DNA of 64,000 nt. It comes from DATDIC01 sp963777625. GTDB taxonomy: Bacteria > Pseudomonadota > Alphaproteobacteria > Acetobacterales > Acetobacteraceae. Where the stretch lies: the NCBI GenBank assembly GCA_963777625.1, contig CAVZRO010000035.1, positions 1-64,000 of the forward strand, written 5' to 3'. Every line of letters begins with the position of its first letter. The first letter of the stretch is position 1. Under the pieces are notes generated by a model. That model was not told the DNA's origin. It saw only the letters and a program-made list of their open reading frames with translations, and did not search any database. Below are positions 35,245 to 44,603 of the stretch, piece by piece. Made by a program: the position numbers and the translations under genes.

Positions 35245-37312
35245 TTGAGCTTGCCGCCGTCCAGGCGGGCGAGCACCAGCTTCTCGGTCAGGATCTGCGG
35301 CAGCACGATGCCGGTTCCCGGCCCGGGCGGGAAATAGACATAGAGCGGCACGCCATCGCGGCCGTGCCGGCGCAGGAAGCCGGTGATCGCCGGATCCTGG
35401 CGGGTCCAGTCGCCGCAGCAGGTAGGCGACATGGTGCTGGGCGAAGGCCTGCTGGACTGCCGGCGTGGAGAGCGCGACGCGCTCGTTGACGAGGCAGGTG
35501 ACGCACCACGCCGCTGTCATGTCGACGAACACCGGGCGGCCCTCGGTGCGCAGGGCGGCGAGGCGGTCGGGCGTGAACGGCTCGGTGCCCGGTTCGGCCA
35601 GGGCGGTGACGCTCTTTGGCGGGGCGCCGGCAATGCCGGTCAGCACCGCGATGGCCACCAGCAGGGCGGCGATCGAGACCGACTGCCCGAGGCGGCGGGA
35701 TTTCGAGGCCGCGCTCTGCGTGGCGCCCAGCACCCAGGCGGCGAACGCGACCAGCAGGCCGCCGGCCAGGGCGCCGAGAACGCCGTTCGGCCCGGCTTCC
35801 TGGCTGATCACCCATAGCAGCCAGGCGGCGGCGCCGTACATCGGGAAGGCGCAGAGCTGACGCAGCAGCTCCATCCATCGACCCGGCCGGGGCAGGATGC
35901 GGCCGAGACCGGGGAGTTCCGCCAGGACCACGTAAGGGGTGGCGAGGCCGAGCCCCATCGCCACGAAGACCAGCAGCGTCATGGCCGGCGGCGCGGTCAG
36001 GCCACCGGCGATCGCCGCCGCCATGAACGGCGCGGTGCAGGGCGTCGCGACCAGCACGGCGAGCAGTCCGGTGAAGAAGCTGCCCGCATGGCCGGCGCGG
36101 CCGGTCAGTGCATGTCCGGTGCCGGCCAGGTGTCCGCCGATGTCGAAGACGCCCGAAAGGTTGAGGCCGACGGCGAGCAGCAGCCAGCTCATGCCGGCAA
36201 CGAAGGCCGGCGACTGGAACTGGAAGCCCCAGCCGGCCGCCGACCCGACGTCGCGGGCGACCAGGAGGGCGCCGCCGAGTGCGCCGAACGTGACCAGGAT
36301 GCCGGCGGTGTATGACAGCGCGTGGGTACGCCGCCTTCCCTGCGCGATGCTTTCCGCGAGGGCGATGGTTTTCATCGCCAGCACCGGGAAGACACAGGGC
36401 ATCAGGTTGAGAATCAGGCCGCCCAGGAAGGCGAGGCCAAGCAGGCGGACCCACGGCAGCCCCGGCGCCGCCGGAACCGCGCCCGGGGGTCGCGTTGAGG
36501 GTGACCGATGTGGTCTGTCCGGCTCGGTCAACCACGGTCAGGATGCCGGAGAGCGGGGCGTGCGGTTTCATGGCCTTCAGGGCCAGGACGATGCCACCCT
36601 TGCGGACCGAGAGCGGTTGCGGCGCCGAGTCGTCGAGGGTTCCGGGGATTGCCGGAATGAACCAGGCTTTGGCGACGGTCTCTGGGTTCAGCTCGGATCC
36701 GGCGACCCACAGGCGGCCATCGGTGGCGATGCGGGCCTGCCAGGGAGAGGGGGTCGGCGTGTCTCGGGCGGCGCGGTCGAACAGCGCCGCCTGCGCTGAG
36801 GGGGCGGGAGCACCTTGGGCCAGATCGAGGCGGAATTGCCCTTGCTCGGGGACGCAGATGTCCTTGCACACCAGCCAGGTCGCGGAGGCTTCGATCGGGA
36901 TCGCCTCGGAGGTCGGGCCGGGGGTTATGGTGACCGGCAACAGGACCTCGCCGGTGTAGGCGTAGGTCGTCAGGGAGCCCTCGGCGATCCGCTGCGGCGT
37001 GGGCCAGATGATGGGACCGGCGGACACGCCCGCGGGCAGATGGAGGGTCAGCTCCGGGGCGACGCCGGCATCGCCGGGATTGCGCCAGTAGGTGTGCCAG
37101 CCGGGGGCGAGTTTCATCCGCAGGCCGACATGGAAGGGCGTGCCAGGGGCGACGGTGTCGGTGTCGGACACCAGGGTGACGGTGGCGCGGGAACTGGTGA
37201 CCGGGGGGCTCTCGGCTGCGCGGGCCAGGGGGGATGCGAGGAGGACGAGGGCGGCGGCCAGGATTGCCGCGCAGGTGTTTCGCGGGGAGAGAGGGGTGAG
37301 GGTCGAGTTCAA
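35241..37312 (-). pseudogene. dsbD: DsbD/ScsB-type thiol:disulfide interchange protein with two frameshifts
   Basis: Membrane electron carrier that passes reducing power from cytoplasmic thioredoxin to the periplasm. Parts in order: signal segment (AILAAALVLLASPLARA), periplasmic DsbD-alpha/ScsB-like domain (PGWHTYWRNPGDAG, WLVCKDICVPEQG), eight-helix membrane domain with cysteines in LNLMPCVFPVLAMK and VATPCTAPFM, and a C-terminal thioredoxin domain with AAWCVTCLVNE. A C-run at 36485-36489 (one extra base) separates the first two parts. A second indel near 35411-35418 separates WCVTC from DWTRQDPAITGFLRRHG. All key cysteines remain. No ATG fits the N-terminus; TTG 37312 is my best guess. About 690 aa when repaired. 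Confidence 0.78.
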
Positions 37313-37349
37313 CAGGGCGATATATGTGTTTGATATGGCGGCAAGTAAG

Positions 37350-37500
37350 TCGTGGATGGCCGGCCTTCGCCGGCCATGACGGGGTGGCAGCCGGCCATGA
37401 CGGGGTGGCGATGTTGGCAGGCCACGACGGGGTGGTGGCCGGACGTGACGGGGTAGCGGCCGGCCGTGATGGGGCGGTGACGCGGGCGCGGGACGTGGCC
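37350..37500. repeat. decaying tandem array of palindrome half-sites
   Basis: A palindrome GGATGGCCGGCCTTCGCCGG at 37355 is followed by five or more imperfect units of about 20-24 bp with the core GGCCGGCCATGACGGGGTGG, each more degenerate than the last. It lies between the dsbD and prmA genes. Confidence 0.75.
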
Positions 37501-37524
37501 GTGGCGAGGTGGCGGCGTTGGTGG

Positions 37525-38427
37525 TCATGAGGGCGTTGCGGTTTGCGTGTGGGTGCCCAGCACGAGCGTGGCCCAGGGCGGCTGGTCCACCCGGAACCGG
37601 AGGCTGAGGCCGACACGACGGTACGCGGCGAGGACGCTACGTGCCTGATCGGTCAGCAGGCCGGACAGGATGATGGTGCCGGCTGGTTGGAGATGCGCCG
37701 CGGCCTGCTTCGCCATCAGCGCCAGCGGGCGGGCGAGGATGTTGGCGAGGACAAGGTCGTAGGGCGCGTTGCGCCGCAGGACCGGGCCGCCCCAGCCGTC
37801 GGCCTGGCGGACCCGGACCAGGTGTTCGACGCCATTGGCGGACGCGTTGCGGCGGGCGAGGCGGACCGACCAGGGATCGATGTCGGCGGCCAAAACCGGC
37901 CGGTGCAGCAGCCTGGCGGCGGCGATCGCCAGAATGCCGGAGCCGGTGCCGAGGTCCAGAATGCGGCGGGGCCGCCGGCGGGCCACGCGTTCCAGCGCGA
38001 TCAGGCAGCCGCGGGTCGAGCCGTGCTCGCCCGAGCCAAAGGCCAGGCCGGCGTCCAGCAGCAGCGTGATGCGGCCCGGTGCGGTTGGGGCTTCAATGTG
38101 GCTGCCGCGCACCGCGAAGCGGCGGCCGATGCGCTGTTCGGGGAATCCGGCGTAGCTGCGGGCGAGCCAGTCGCGCGGGGCGAGCGGTTCGCGGGCAGGC
38201 TCGGCGGCGATGCCGGTAAGTGCTGCGGCGAGGGCCAGCGCGGCGGCGAGTTCGGTTTCGCCGGATCCGATCCGCCTGATGCCTTCGATCTGCCAGTGGC
38301 CGGTGGTATCGTCACGGAAGAAACCGACTGATTCGCAGACGGTGCTGAAGGCGGCTTCATAGGCCTCCATCGCCGGGCCGGGGACGGTGACGGCGATACG
38401 CTCCAGGGCGGGGGAGCTGATGTACAT
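37525..38427 (-). CDS. prmA: ribosomal protein L11 methyltransferase
   Basis: 300-aa SAM-dependent methyltransferase that methylates ribosomal protein L11. N-terminal substrate-recognition domain (about 1-110), then the catalytic domain with LAFGSGEHGSTRGC, motif I ILDLGTGSGILAIAA, VLAADIDPWSVRLAR, and the PrmA-specific YDLVLANILARPL (N-I-L motif for the amino group). Start ATG 38427 gives a normal length. No ribosomal genes are adjacent. It stands between repeat arrays on both sides. Confidence 0.92.
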   Translation of the reverse strand: MYISSPALERIAVTVPGPAMEAYEAAFSTVCESVGFFRDDTTGHWQIEGIRRIGSGETELAAALALAAALTGIAAEPAREPLAPRDWLARSYAGFPEQRIGRRFAVRGSHIEAPTAPGRITLLLDAGLAFGSGEHGSTRGCLIALERVARRRPRRILDLGTGSGILAIAAARLLHRPVLAADIDPWSVRLARRNASANGVEHLVRVRQADGWGGPVLRRNAPYDLVLANILARPLALMAKQAAAHLQPAGTIILSGLLTDQARSVLAAYRRVGLSLRFRVDQPPWATLVLGTHTQTATPS

Positions 38428-38502
38428 GGAGTGCCGGTCTGGGCTCAGGGGAGGGTTGGAAGCAACGGCTGCGTTCCAGTCGTTGCGGCGGGAACGGGGG
38501 AT

Positions 38503-38590
38503 GGATTCCCGCTTTCGCGGGAATGACGGAAGGGGGTGCGGGGGTGACGGCAGGGGGTGGTATCGCGGCAGGGGGTGCGGGGATGAGTGT
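38503..38590. repeat. family A palindrome with G-rich degenerate tail
   Basis: GGATTCCCGCTTTCGCGGG and AATGACGG, then a tail of imperfect GGCAGGGGGTGCGGGG units up to the stop codon of the next gene. It lies between prmA and the Uma2-like gene. Confidence 0.7.
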
Positions 38591-39151
38591 TCATGCGGGA
38601 CTCTGGCCGAACAGGCCGGACAAGTGGATCCCGGGCGGGTCGAGGTGCAAGAGGCCATCCTGAACGATCCGGGTGTGGATTTCGCCGCTGGTGCCGCGGG
38701 CGTGATGGATGATGGTGGGGCGCGGCGCGATGATGATCAGATAATGGTGCAATGAAGGGATGCGGAAATAGTCGGCAAGCTTCGCGCCGGTGTCGCGGGC
38801 GCGGGTTGACGGGGAGAGCACCTCGGCCACGATCAGCGGATCGGTGATCCTTATGGTATCATCCGAAACCGGCGCACCGGAGCGCAGGATGGCGTCCGGT
38901 TCATAGACGGTGTCGGCATCAACCTGAACCGCCATGCCCTCGGTGAACACCTCGCAAGGCAGGGATTCGGCTTCGACGGCTTCGATCAGGCGGCGAGCCA
39001 GCCGGAATTTGAGCCGGGCATGGGCCGCCCGTTCCGGCGCCATGGCGATGACATCGCCGGACACCAGCTCGTAACGGCGGCCATCATCCTGCTGCATCGC
39101 CCAGGCGGTGAACTCATCGGCGGTCATGCGGGTGCGGAGCGGATCGCTCAT
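38591..39151 (-). CDS. Uma2-family (DUF820) nuclease-like protein
   Basis: 186-aa protein of the Uma2/DUF820 family with a PD-(D/E)XK-type fold. The pattern is clear: TADEFTAWAMQQDDGRRYELVSGDV, then YEPDAILRSG (catalytic aspartate region) and PLIVAEVLSPSTRARDTGAK with the E-x-L-S-P-S-T motif. Family members are common in genomes rich in mobile DNA and mostly of unknown role. ATG 39163 in frame is an alternative start. Divergent from the acyl-CoA synthetase gene; a second family member lies at 41398. Confidence 0.87.
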   Translation of the reverse strand: MSDPLRTRMTADEFTAWAMQQDDGRRYELVSGDVIAMAPERAAHARLKFRLARRLIEAVEAESLPCEVFTEGMAVQVDADTVYEPDAILRSGAPVSDDTIRITDPLIVAEVLSPSTRARDTGAKLADYFRIPSLHHYLIIIAPRPTIIHHARGTSGEIHTRIVQDGLLHLDPPGIHLSGLFGQSPA

Positions 39152-39237
39152 GCGCAGCGTCATAGCACCGGCCGCCTTGCGTGCCACCTTGCGTGCCATT
39201 GGGGCTGCTTACAGGATATGGCGGGAGGAACGCTGCC

Positions 39238-41353
39238 ATGACGACGACCAGCACCCGGTTTGCCGGGCTGACCCCGCTGTTTGCGCCGCGTTCGGTGGCG
39301 ATCCTGGGCGCTTCCAGTGACCCGGCGCGGATCGGCGGGCGGCCGATCGCCTATCTGAAAACCGCCGGGTTCAAGGGCGCGATCTATCCGGTGAACCCGA
39401 ACCGGACCGAGGTGCAGGGGCTGAAAGCCTATGCGGGCGTCGCGGACCTGCCGGAAGCTCCCGATGTGGCGATCGTCGCGCTGCCGGCGGGGATCGCGCT
39501 GCAGGCGATCGAGGAACTGGGCGCGCGCGGGGTGAAGGCGGCGGTGGTGTTCACTGCCGGGTTCGCCGAGGTCGACGCGGCGGGCGCGGCGGCGCAGGCG
39601 CGGATGGTGGCGGCGGCGCAGGCGCACGGGTTGCGGCTGCTGGGGCCGAACTGCCTGGGCGTGTTCGATGGCAGGACCGGCTATTACGCCACGTTTTCCA
39701 CCTCGTTCGACAGCGGCTGGCCGGTGATCGGGCGGATCGGGATCGCCTCGCAGTCGGGGGCGTATGGCACGCATCTTTACACGCTGGCGCGCAATCGCGG
39801 GATCGGTGCGTCGCTGTGCATCATGACCGGCAACGAGGCCGACGTGACGGTGGGCGAGTGCATCGGCTGGCTGGCGGAAAGCCCCGAGGTCGATGTGATC
39901 GCGGTGTATGCGGAGGGGATTCGCGAGGCGCCGGGATTGATTGCCGCGTTTGAAACGGCTCGGGCGGCGCGCAAGCCGATCGTGATGATGAAGGTGGGCC
40001 GCAGCGCGCTGGGAACCGCGGCGGCGAAATCGCACACCGCGTCCATCGCCGGGAATGACGCGGTGACCGAGGCGGTGATGAACGAGTTCGGCGTGGTGCG
40101 GGCGCGGACCTCGGAGGAGATGCTCGACATCGCGCAGATGGCGACGCGGCGGATTTATCCGGCGCGCAACACGCTGGGGATGATCACGGTGTCCGGGGGC
40201 GCCGGCGTGCTGGCGAGCGATGTCGCCGAGCAAGTCGGCGTGCCGATGCCGGAGATGCCGGCGGAGGCGCAGGCCAGGCTGCGGTCGCTGGTGTCGTTCT
40301 GCGCGCCGCGCAATCCGGTGGATGCGACGGCGCAGGTGGGCAACGATCTGCATTTGCTGGAGCCGTTCTTCGAATCCCTGGTGCGCGATGGCGGGTATTC
40401 CTCGATCCTGGGGTTCTTCACGATGGTCGCCAGTTCCCGCCGGTGGCCGGGCATGCTGGAGACGCTGAACACGGTGCGGGAGCGGTATCCAGAGCGGCTG
40501 TACGTGCTGTCGGTGATCGCCCCGGCGGAGCGGGTGCGGGCGCTGGAGGCGCAGGGCTGGGTATGCCTGGAGGACCCGAGCCGGGCGGTGGCGGCGATTG
40601 CCGCGATGGGGCGGTTCGGGGCGGCGTTCGATGCGCCGGCGGCGGCTGCGCCGCCGGTGGTGCCCCAGGTGGCTTTGCCGGCACGCACGCCCAGCGAGGC
40701 GGAGGCGAAACGGTTGCTGGCGGAGGCAGGCATTGCGTCGGTGCCGGAACGCGCGTGCGGTTCGATGGAGGAAGCGGTTGCGGCGGCCGGGCGGTTCGGC
40801 TTTCCGGTGGTGATGAAGATCCTGTCGGCGGACATCCTGCACAAATCGGAGATCGGCGGGTGTGCTGCTGGATGTGGCCGACGCGGCGGGCGTGCGGGAC
40901 GGGTTCGCGCTGCTGATGCAACGGGCGCGGGAGGCGATGCCGTCGGCGCGGATCGAGGGCGTGCTGGTGGCGAAGCAACTGCCCCGGGGAGGTAACGGTG
41001 GGGTGGAGTGCATCCTGGGCATCCACCGCGATCCGGTGTTCGGGCCGATGGCGATGTTCGGGCTGGGCGGGGTGTTCGTGGAGGTGCTGAAGGACGTGGT
41101 GTTTCGCCGCTGCCCGTTCGGCGCGGACGTGGCGGAGGCGATGATCCGCTCCATCAGGGGCGCGCCGCTGCTGCTGGGCGCGCGGGGCCGGAAGCCGGCC
41201 GATGTGGCGGCGCTGGCGGATATGCTGGCGCGGCTGTCGGTGTTCGCGGCGCAGGCGGGGGAGCGGTTGCGGTCGGTGGACCTCAATCCGGTGTTTGCCA
41301 TGCCGGACGGCGAAGGTGCGTTCGCGGCGGATGCGGTGGTGGAGATTGGCTGA
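39238..41353 (+). pseudogene. NDP-forming acyl-CoA synthetase (acetate-CoA ligase family) with one frameshift
   Basis: About 704 aa when read through. Enzyme family: ADP-forming acetyl/acyl-CoA synthetases, which join CoA-binding and ATP-grasp parts in one chain. N-terminal CoA-binding domain (LFAPRSVAILGASSDPARIG, YPVNPNRTEVQGLKAY), central ligase domain (QSGAYGTHLYTLARN, TVSGGAGVLASDVAE), then ATP-grasp domain (LLAEAGIASVPE, VMKILSADILHKSEIGG). An extra G in the run at 40858-40860 shifts frame inside the ATP-grasp domain; the second frame continues LLDVADAAGVRDG to ADAVVEIG. ATG 39238 has GGGAGGA upstream. Lysine acetyltransferase-type relatives lack catalysis, so the exact activity is open. 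Confidence 0.82.
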
Positions 41354-41397
41354 CGGGTGGGGCTGCGGGATGCAGCGCGCTGTGCTATAGGGTGTGA

Positions 41398-41982
41398 ATG
41401 GTTGCGGTTGCCAAAGTTCCTGTGCGGATATCGGTGGAGGAGTTCCTCAACTGGGAGTCCGGCGATTTCCTGACGTATGAACTGGTGGATGGTGAGCCGC
41501 GCGCGATGGCGCCGGCGTCGCGGACGCATGGGATGCTGCAGAATGAACTGGGCAGATTGATTGGTAACCATTTGCGCGCCACCGGCCGGCCCTGCGATGT
41601 GGTCACCGCGCCGGGGGTGATTCCGCGTATGCTGCCGGACTACAATATGCGCGTGCCCGACCTGGGCGTGACCTGCACACCCTATGACACGGAGCAGGCG
41701 GCGCTGCCGGAACCGGTGCTGGTGGTGGAAATCCTGTCTCCCAGCAATCAGGCGAAGACCTGGACGAATGTGTGGGCCTATACCAGCATTCCGAGCTTGC
41801 AGGAGATACTCGTGCTGCGCTCTGACCGGATCGCGGCAGAGTTGCTGCGCCGGTTGCCTGACGGTCAGTGGCCGGAGCGGCCGCTTTCGATCGCCACGGG
41901 CGAGCTGGTGCTGGACAGCATCGGGTTCTGCGTGCCGTTGGTGGAGGTTTATGCGGGGACGCGGCTGGCGGGTCGTGGTTAA
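41398..41982 (+). CDS. Uma2-family (DUF820) nuclease-like protein
   Basis: 194 aa, second member of this family in the window. Features: RISVEEFLNWESGDFLTYEL, MRVPDLGVTC (catalytic region), EPVLVVEILSPSNQAKTW with the E-I-L-S-P-S motif, and SIPSLQEILVLRS. It differs clearly in sequence from the copy at 38591, so it is not a recent duplicate. It follows the acyl-CoA synthetase gene by 44 bases. Function unknown. Confidence 0.88.
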   Translation: MVAVAKVPVRISVEEFLNWESGDFLTYELVDGEPRAMAPASRTHGMLQNELGRLIGNHLRATGRPCDVVTAPGVIPRMLPDYNMRVPDLGVTCTPYDTEQAALPEPVLVVEILSPSNQAKTWTNVWAYTSIPSLQEILVLRSDRIAAELLRRLPDGQWPERPLSIATGELVLDSIGFCVPLVEVYAGTRLAGRG

Positions 41983-42041
41983 GGCGGGCCAATCAGTCGA
42001 GGTGGGTATTCGCGACTGTCCTTGCGCCGGGCGGCAAAGTC

Positions 42042-42078
42042 GTGGATGCCCGCGCAGGCGCGCCTGCGCGGGCATGAC
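42042..42078. repeat. strong palindromic repeat (family A, GC-type arm)
   Basis: GGATGCCCGCGCAGGCGCGC with its inverted arm GCGCGGGCATGACT: a near-perfect stem of over 12 bp between the Uma2 gene and the convergent DUF6166-like gene. It may end both transcripts. Confidence 0.75.
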
Positions 42079-42155
42079 TATGGGGGACTCGTTGAAGAGG
42101 ACCTCCGGCGTATGAGGGCCTGCTGACAGGGTGGATGACTCGAAATCGACGCTGG

Positions 42156-42452
42156 TCACGCCGGCAGTTGGGCCAGGGCTTCGTCGATCTCGGCGCCGGT
42201 CAGACGCCAGGCGTTGTCGAGTTCCGACACCACGGCGCGCATGAAGGGTTCGGTCAGCGTCAGGGCGCGTTGCGGATCGGCCAGATGGTCCGCCAGCAAC
42301 GCCAAAGCGAGCTGGCGCGGGCCGTCGCCAATATAGGTCCACTCGAAACCGGCGGGGCTGAAACGCTTTATGTCGAAGCGCGGGTCCAGCGGGGCGCCGT
42401 CAACCGTGACCAGCGCGCCGTCCAGGCCACGACCGCCTTCATAGGTTTTCAT
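42156..42452 (-). CDS. DUF6166-like protein
   Basis: 98-aa hypothetical protein. Sequence pieces such as FDIKRFSPAGFEWTYIGDGP and RQLALALLADHLADPQRAL fit the small family annotated DUF6166 (also found in mobile and phage-rich genomes). No catalytic motif is seen. It lies between repeat elements with no operon partner. Confidence 0.65.
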   Translation of the reverse strand: MKTYEGGRGLDGALVTVDGAPLDPRFDIKRFSPAGFEWTYIGDGPRQLALALLADHLADPQRALTLTEPFMRAVVSELDNAWRLTGAEIDEALAQLPA

Positions 42453-42563
42453 GCCACGCCCTCGAACAGGATCACGCTACGGATGGTCTCGTCCGGTTTC
42501 AAGGGCGATGAATTTGGCGTTGATGTTGGAGAGGCCGAATCGGTTGGCCGTTGCGGTGAAAGA

Positions 42564-42598
42564 CGTGGGTGCGCGGGCCAAGCCCGCGCATGACGGCG
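42564..42598. repeat. palindromic repeat
   Basis: GTGGGTGCGCGGGCCAAGCC followed by the arm CGCGCATGACGGCG, a family A/B hybrid between the DUF6166-like and response-regulator genes. Confidence 0.6.
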
Positions 42599-42629
42599 GG
42601 GGGTGTGACGGTGGGGGAAGGGGGTGGTG

Positions 42630-42977
42630 TCAGCTTGCCAATTCTTCTCGCACGGCCTGCTCCAGCTCCTGCATGCGGAACGGCTTGTGCAGGACCCGCC
42701 GTCCCACCCTATCGGCGACGAAGTAGCCGGAGATCAGGATCACTTTCATCCCATGCCGCTCCTGCGTGACACGGTCGGCCAGATCAAGGCCGGAGATGTC
42801 GGGCATGCGGACGTCGGTGATCATCAGGTTGATCTCCGGGGTGTCGGCAAGGACCTGCAGGGCCTCCTTCCCGCCGCCGGCCTGGAGAATTTGATGCCCC
42901 GAGTCCGCAAGGAACTCGGCGACGATTTCCCTTACTTCGGGATCATCGTCCACCACCATGATGGTCGTGCTACTCAT
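42630..42977 (-). CDS. single-domain response regulator (CheY-like)
   Basis: 115-aa receiver domain: acidic pair in IMVVDDDPEVRE, phosphoacceptor aspartate in MITDVRMPDISG, a serine in VILISGYF, and the conserved lysine in VLHKPFRMQEL. There is no output domain, so it acts by binding a partner or as a phosphorelay step. No histidine kinase is adjacent. The sequence resembles receiver domains fused to hybrid histidine kinases in alphaproteobacteria. Confidence 0.9.
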   Translation of the reverse strand: MSSTTIMVVDDDPEVREIVAEFLADSGHQILQAGGGKEALQVLADTPEINLMITDVRMPDISGLDLADRVTQERHGMKVILISGYFVADRVGRRVLHKPFRMQELEQAVREELAS

Positions 42978-43331
42978 GGTTGCATTGCCTGTTCAGTCTG
43001 TCTCCAGACAGCGAATAGTATCACAATGCGAGACCGGGCGCACAGCAGTAGGCAATTCGCCTCGTCCCGCAATGTCCCTTTATCATGGCTTCCGGCGTGC
43101 GATTTCAAAATGTGACAGGACGAAGGTAACAAAAAAGCGACCGGGGTGCGCCGAACAGACGGTTGGGGATCGGGTCTTCCCTTGGGGTCTCCCTTGGGGC
43201 TTGGCGGAGGCGGGGAGGATTGCCCGCCGTGGTGCAGCGGGGTTACGAGAGTTCACACAGCAGGCTGGCTTTGCGCGGCGGATCGCACCAGCGGGTTGCG
43301 CGAGGGGCGTTATTCAGGACGGGGATGCGTG
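42978..43331. other. 354-bp gap upstream of argG
   Basis: I see no coding sequence or RNA gene. There is a short direct repeat CCCTTGGGG (43180-43200). The promoter of argG and that of the divergent response regulator should lie here, but no clear -35/-10 pair is recognisable. Confidence 0.4.
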
Positions 43332-44561
43332 ATGGCGGTCAAGGACGTGAAAAAGGTCGTGCTCGCGTATTCCGGCGGCCTGGATACCAGCGTGATCCTG
43401 CGCTGGCTGCAGGTGACCTATCACTGCGAGGTGGTGACGTTCACGGCCGATCTCGGCCAGGGCGAGGAGCTGGAACCGGCCCGGCGAAAGGCCGAGCTGT
43501 TCGGGGTGAAGGAGATTTTCGTGGACGACCTGCGCGAGACGTTCGTGCGGGATTTCGTGTTTCCGATGTTCCGCGCCAACGCCCTGTACGAGGGGCAGTA
43601 CCTGCTGGGCACGTCGATCGCCCGGCCGCTGATCGCGCAGCGCCAGATCGAGATCGCCGAGCAGGTCGGCGCTGACGCGGTGGCGCACGGCGCGACCGGC
43701 AAAGGCAATGACCAGGTGCGATTCGAGCTGAGCTATTACTCGCTGAAGCCGGACATCAAGATCATCGCGCCGTGGCGCGAATGGGAGCTGACCAGCCGGA
43801 CCAAACTGCTGGAATTCGCCGAGCAGAACCAGATCCCGATCGCCCGGGACAAGCGGGGCGAGGCGCCGTTCAGCGTGGATGCGAATCTGCTGCATTCGTC
43901 GTCGGAGGGGAAGATTCTGGAAGACCCGGCGGTGGAAGCCGATGAGATCGTGTATCAGCGGACCATTCGCCCGGAGGACGCGCCCGATCGGGCGACCGTG
44001 ATCAGCGTGGATTTTGAGCACGGCGATCCGGTGGCGATCGATGGCGCGCGGCTGTCGCCAGCCGGGGTGCTGACGAAGCTGAATGAGTTGGGCAAGGCCA
44101 ACGGGATCGGCCGGCTCGATCTGGTGGAAAACCGGTTTGTCGGGATGAAGTCGCGCGGGATTTACGAGACGCCTGGGGGGACGATCCTGCTGGTGGCGCA
44201 TCGCGGGATGGAAAGCATCACGCTGGATCGCGAGGCGGCGCATCTGAAGGACCAGTTGATGCCGCGCTACGCGGAGCTGATCTACAACGGATTCTGGTTC
44301 AGCCCGGAGCGGCGGATGCTGCAGGCGCTGATCGACGAGAGCCAGAAATCCGTGAGCGGGCGCGTGCGGCTGAAGCTGTACAAGGGGAATGTCAGCGTGA
44401 CCGGCCGCGAGTCGCCGAACAGCCTGTATTCGATGCGGGTGGTGACGTTCGAGGAGGATCAGGGCGCGTATGACCAGTTCGACGCGCAGGGGTTCATCAA
44501 GCTGAACGCGCTGCGGTTGCGGCTGGGAGCTTCGGCGGGGCGGCGCGGCGGGGCGCTGTAG
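43332..44561 (+). CDS. argG: argininosuccinate synthase
   Basis: ATP-dependent condensation of citrulline with aspartate in arginine biosynthesis. 409 aa, normal. N-terminal N-type ATP-pyrophosphatase motif VLAYSGGLDTSVILRWL, then TADLGQGEEL, GTSIARPLIAQ, AHGATGKGNDQVRFE, and the C-terminal domain with VENRFVGMKSRGIYETPGG and YNGFWFSPERRMLQALI. Start ATG 43332; upstream in-frame codons are non-conserved. It stands alone, 34 kb from argC, which shows that the arginine genes are scattered. Confidence 0.96.
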   Translation: MAVKDVKKVVLAYSGGLDTSVILRWLQVTYHCEVVTFTADLGQGEELEPARRKAELFGVKEIFVDDLRETFVRDFVFPMFRANALYEGQYLLGTSIARPLIAQRQIEIAEQVGADAVAHGATGKGNDQVRFELSYYSLKPDIKIIAPWREWELTSRTKLLEFAEQNQIPIARDKRGEAPFSVDANLLHSSSEGKILEDPAVEADEIVYQRTIRPEDAPDRATVISVDFEHGDPVAIDGARLSPAGVLTKLNELGKANGIGRLDLVENRFVGMKSRGIYETPGGTILLVAHRGMESITLDREAAHLKDQLMPRYAELIYNGFWFSPERRMLQALIDESQKSVSGRVRLKLYKGNVSVTGRESPNSLYSMRVVTFEEDQGAYDQFDAQGFIKLNALRLRLGASAGRRGGAL

Positions 44562-44603
44562 ATTCGTCGTTCATGGGCGGGCGTCACGCGTCCGATATGC
44601 CTT

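Noticed and set aside
34033..36531. Apparent 832-aa DsbD-acyltransferase fusion protein
   Set aside because: The thioredoxin C-terminus of DsbD is encoded in another frame and ends at 35241; the fusion arises from an indel.
37350..37500. Tandem 20-24 bp units resembling a CRISPR array or minisatellite gene
   Set aside because: No unique spacers and steady degeneration from one palindrome; explained as half-site expansion.
39160..42342. Open frame of about 1060 codons on the - strand opposite the acyl-CoA synthetase
   Set aside because: It has no recognisable domain, is extremely Arg/His/Pro-rich, and covers a gene with clear motifs on the + strand.
43200..43300. Possible tRNA-like sequence (GGTGCAGCGGGGTTACGAGA)
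   Set aside because: No acceptor stem or anticodon arm can be folded in the right positions.
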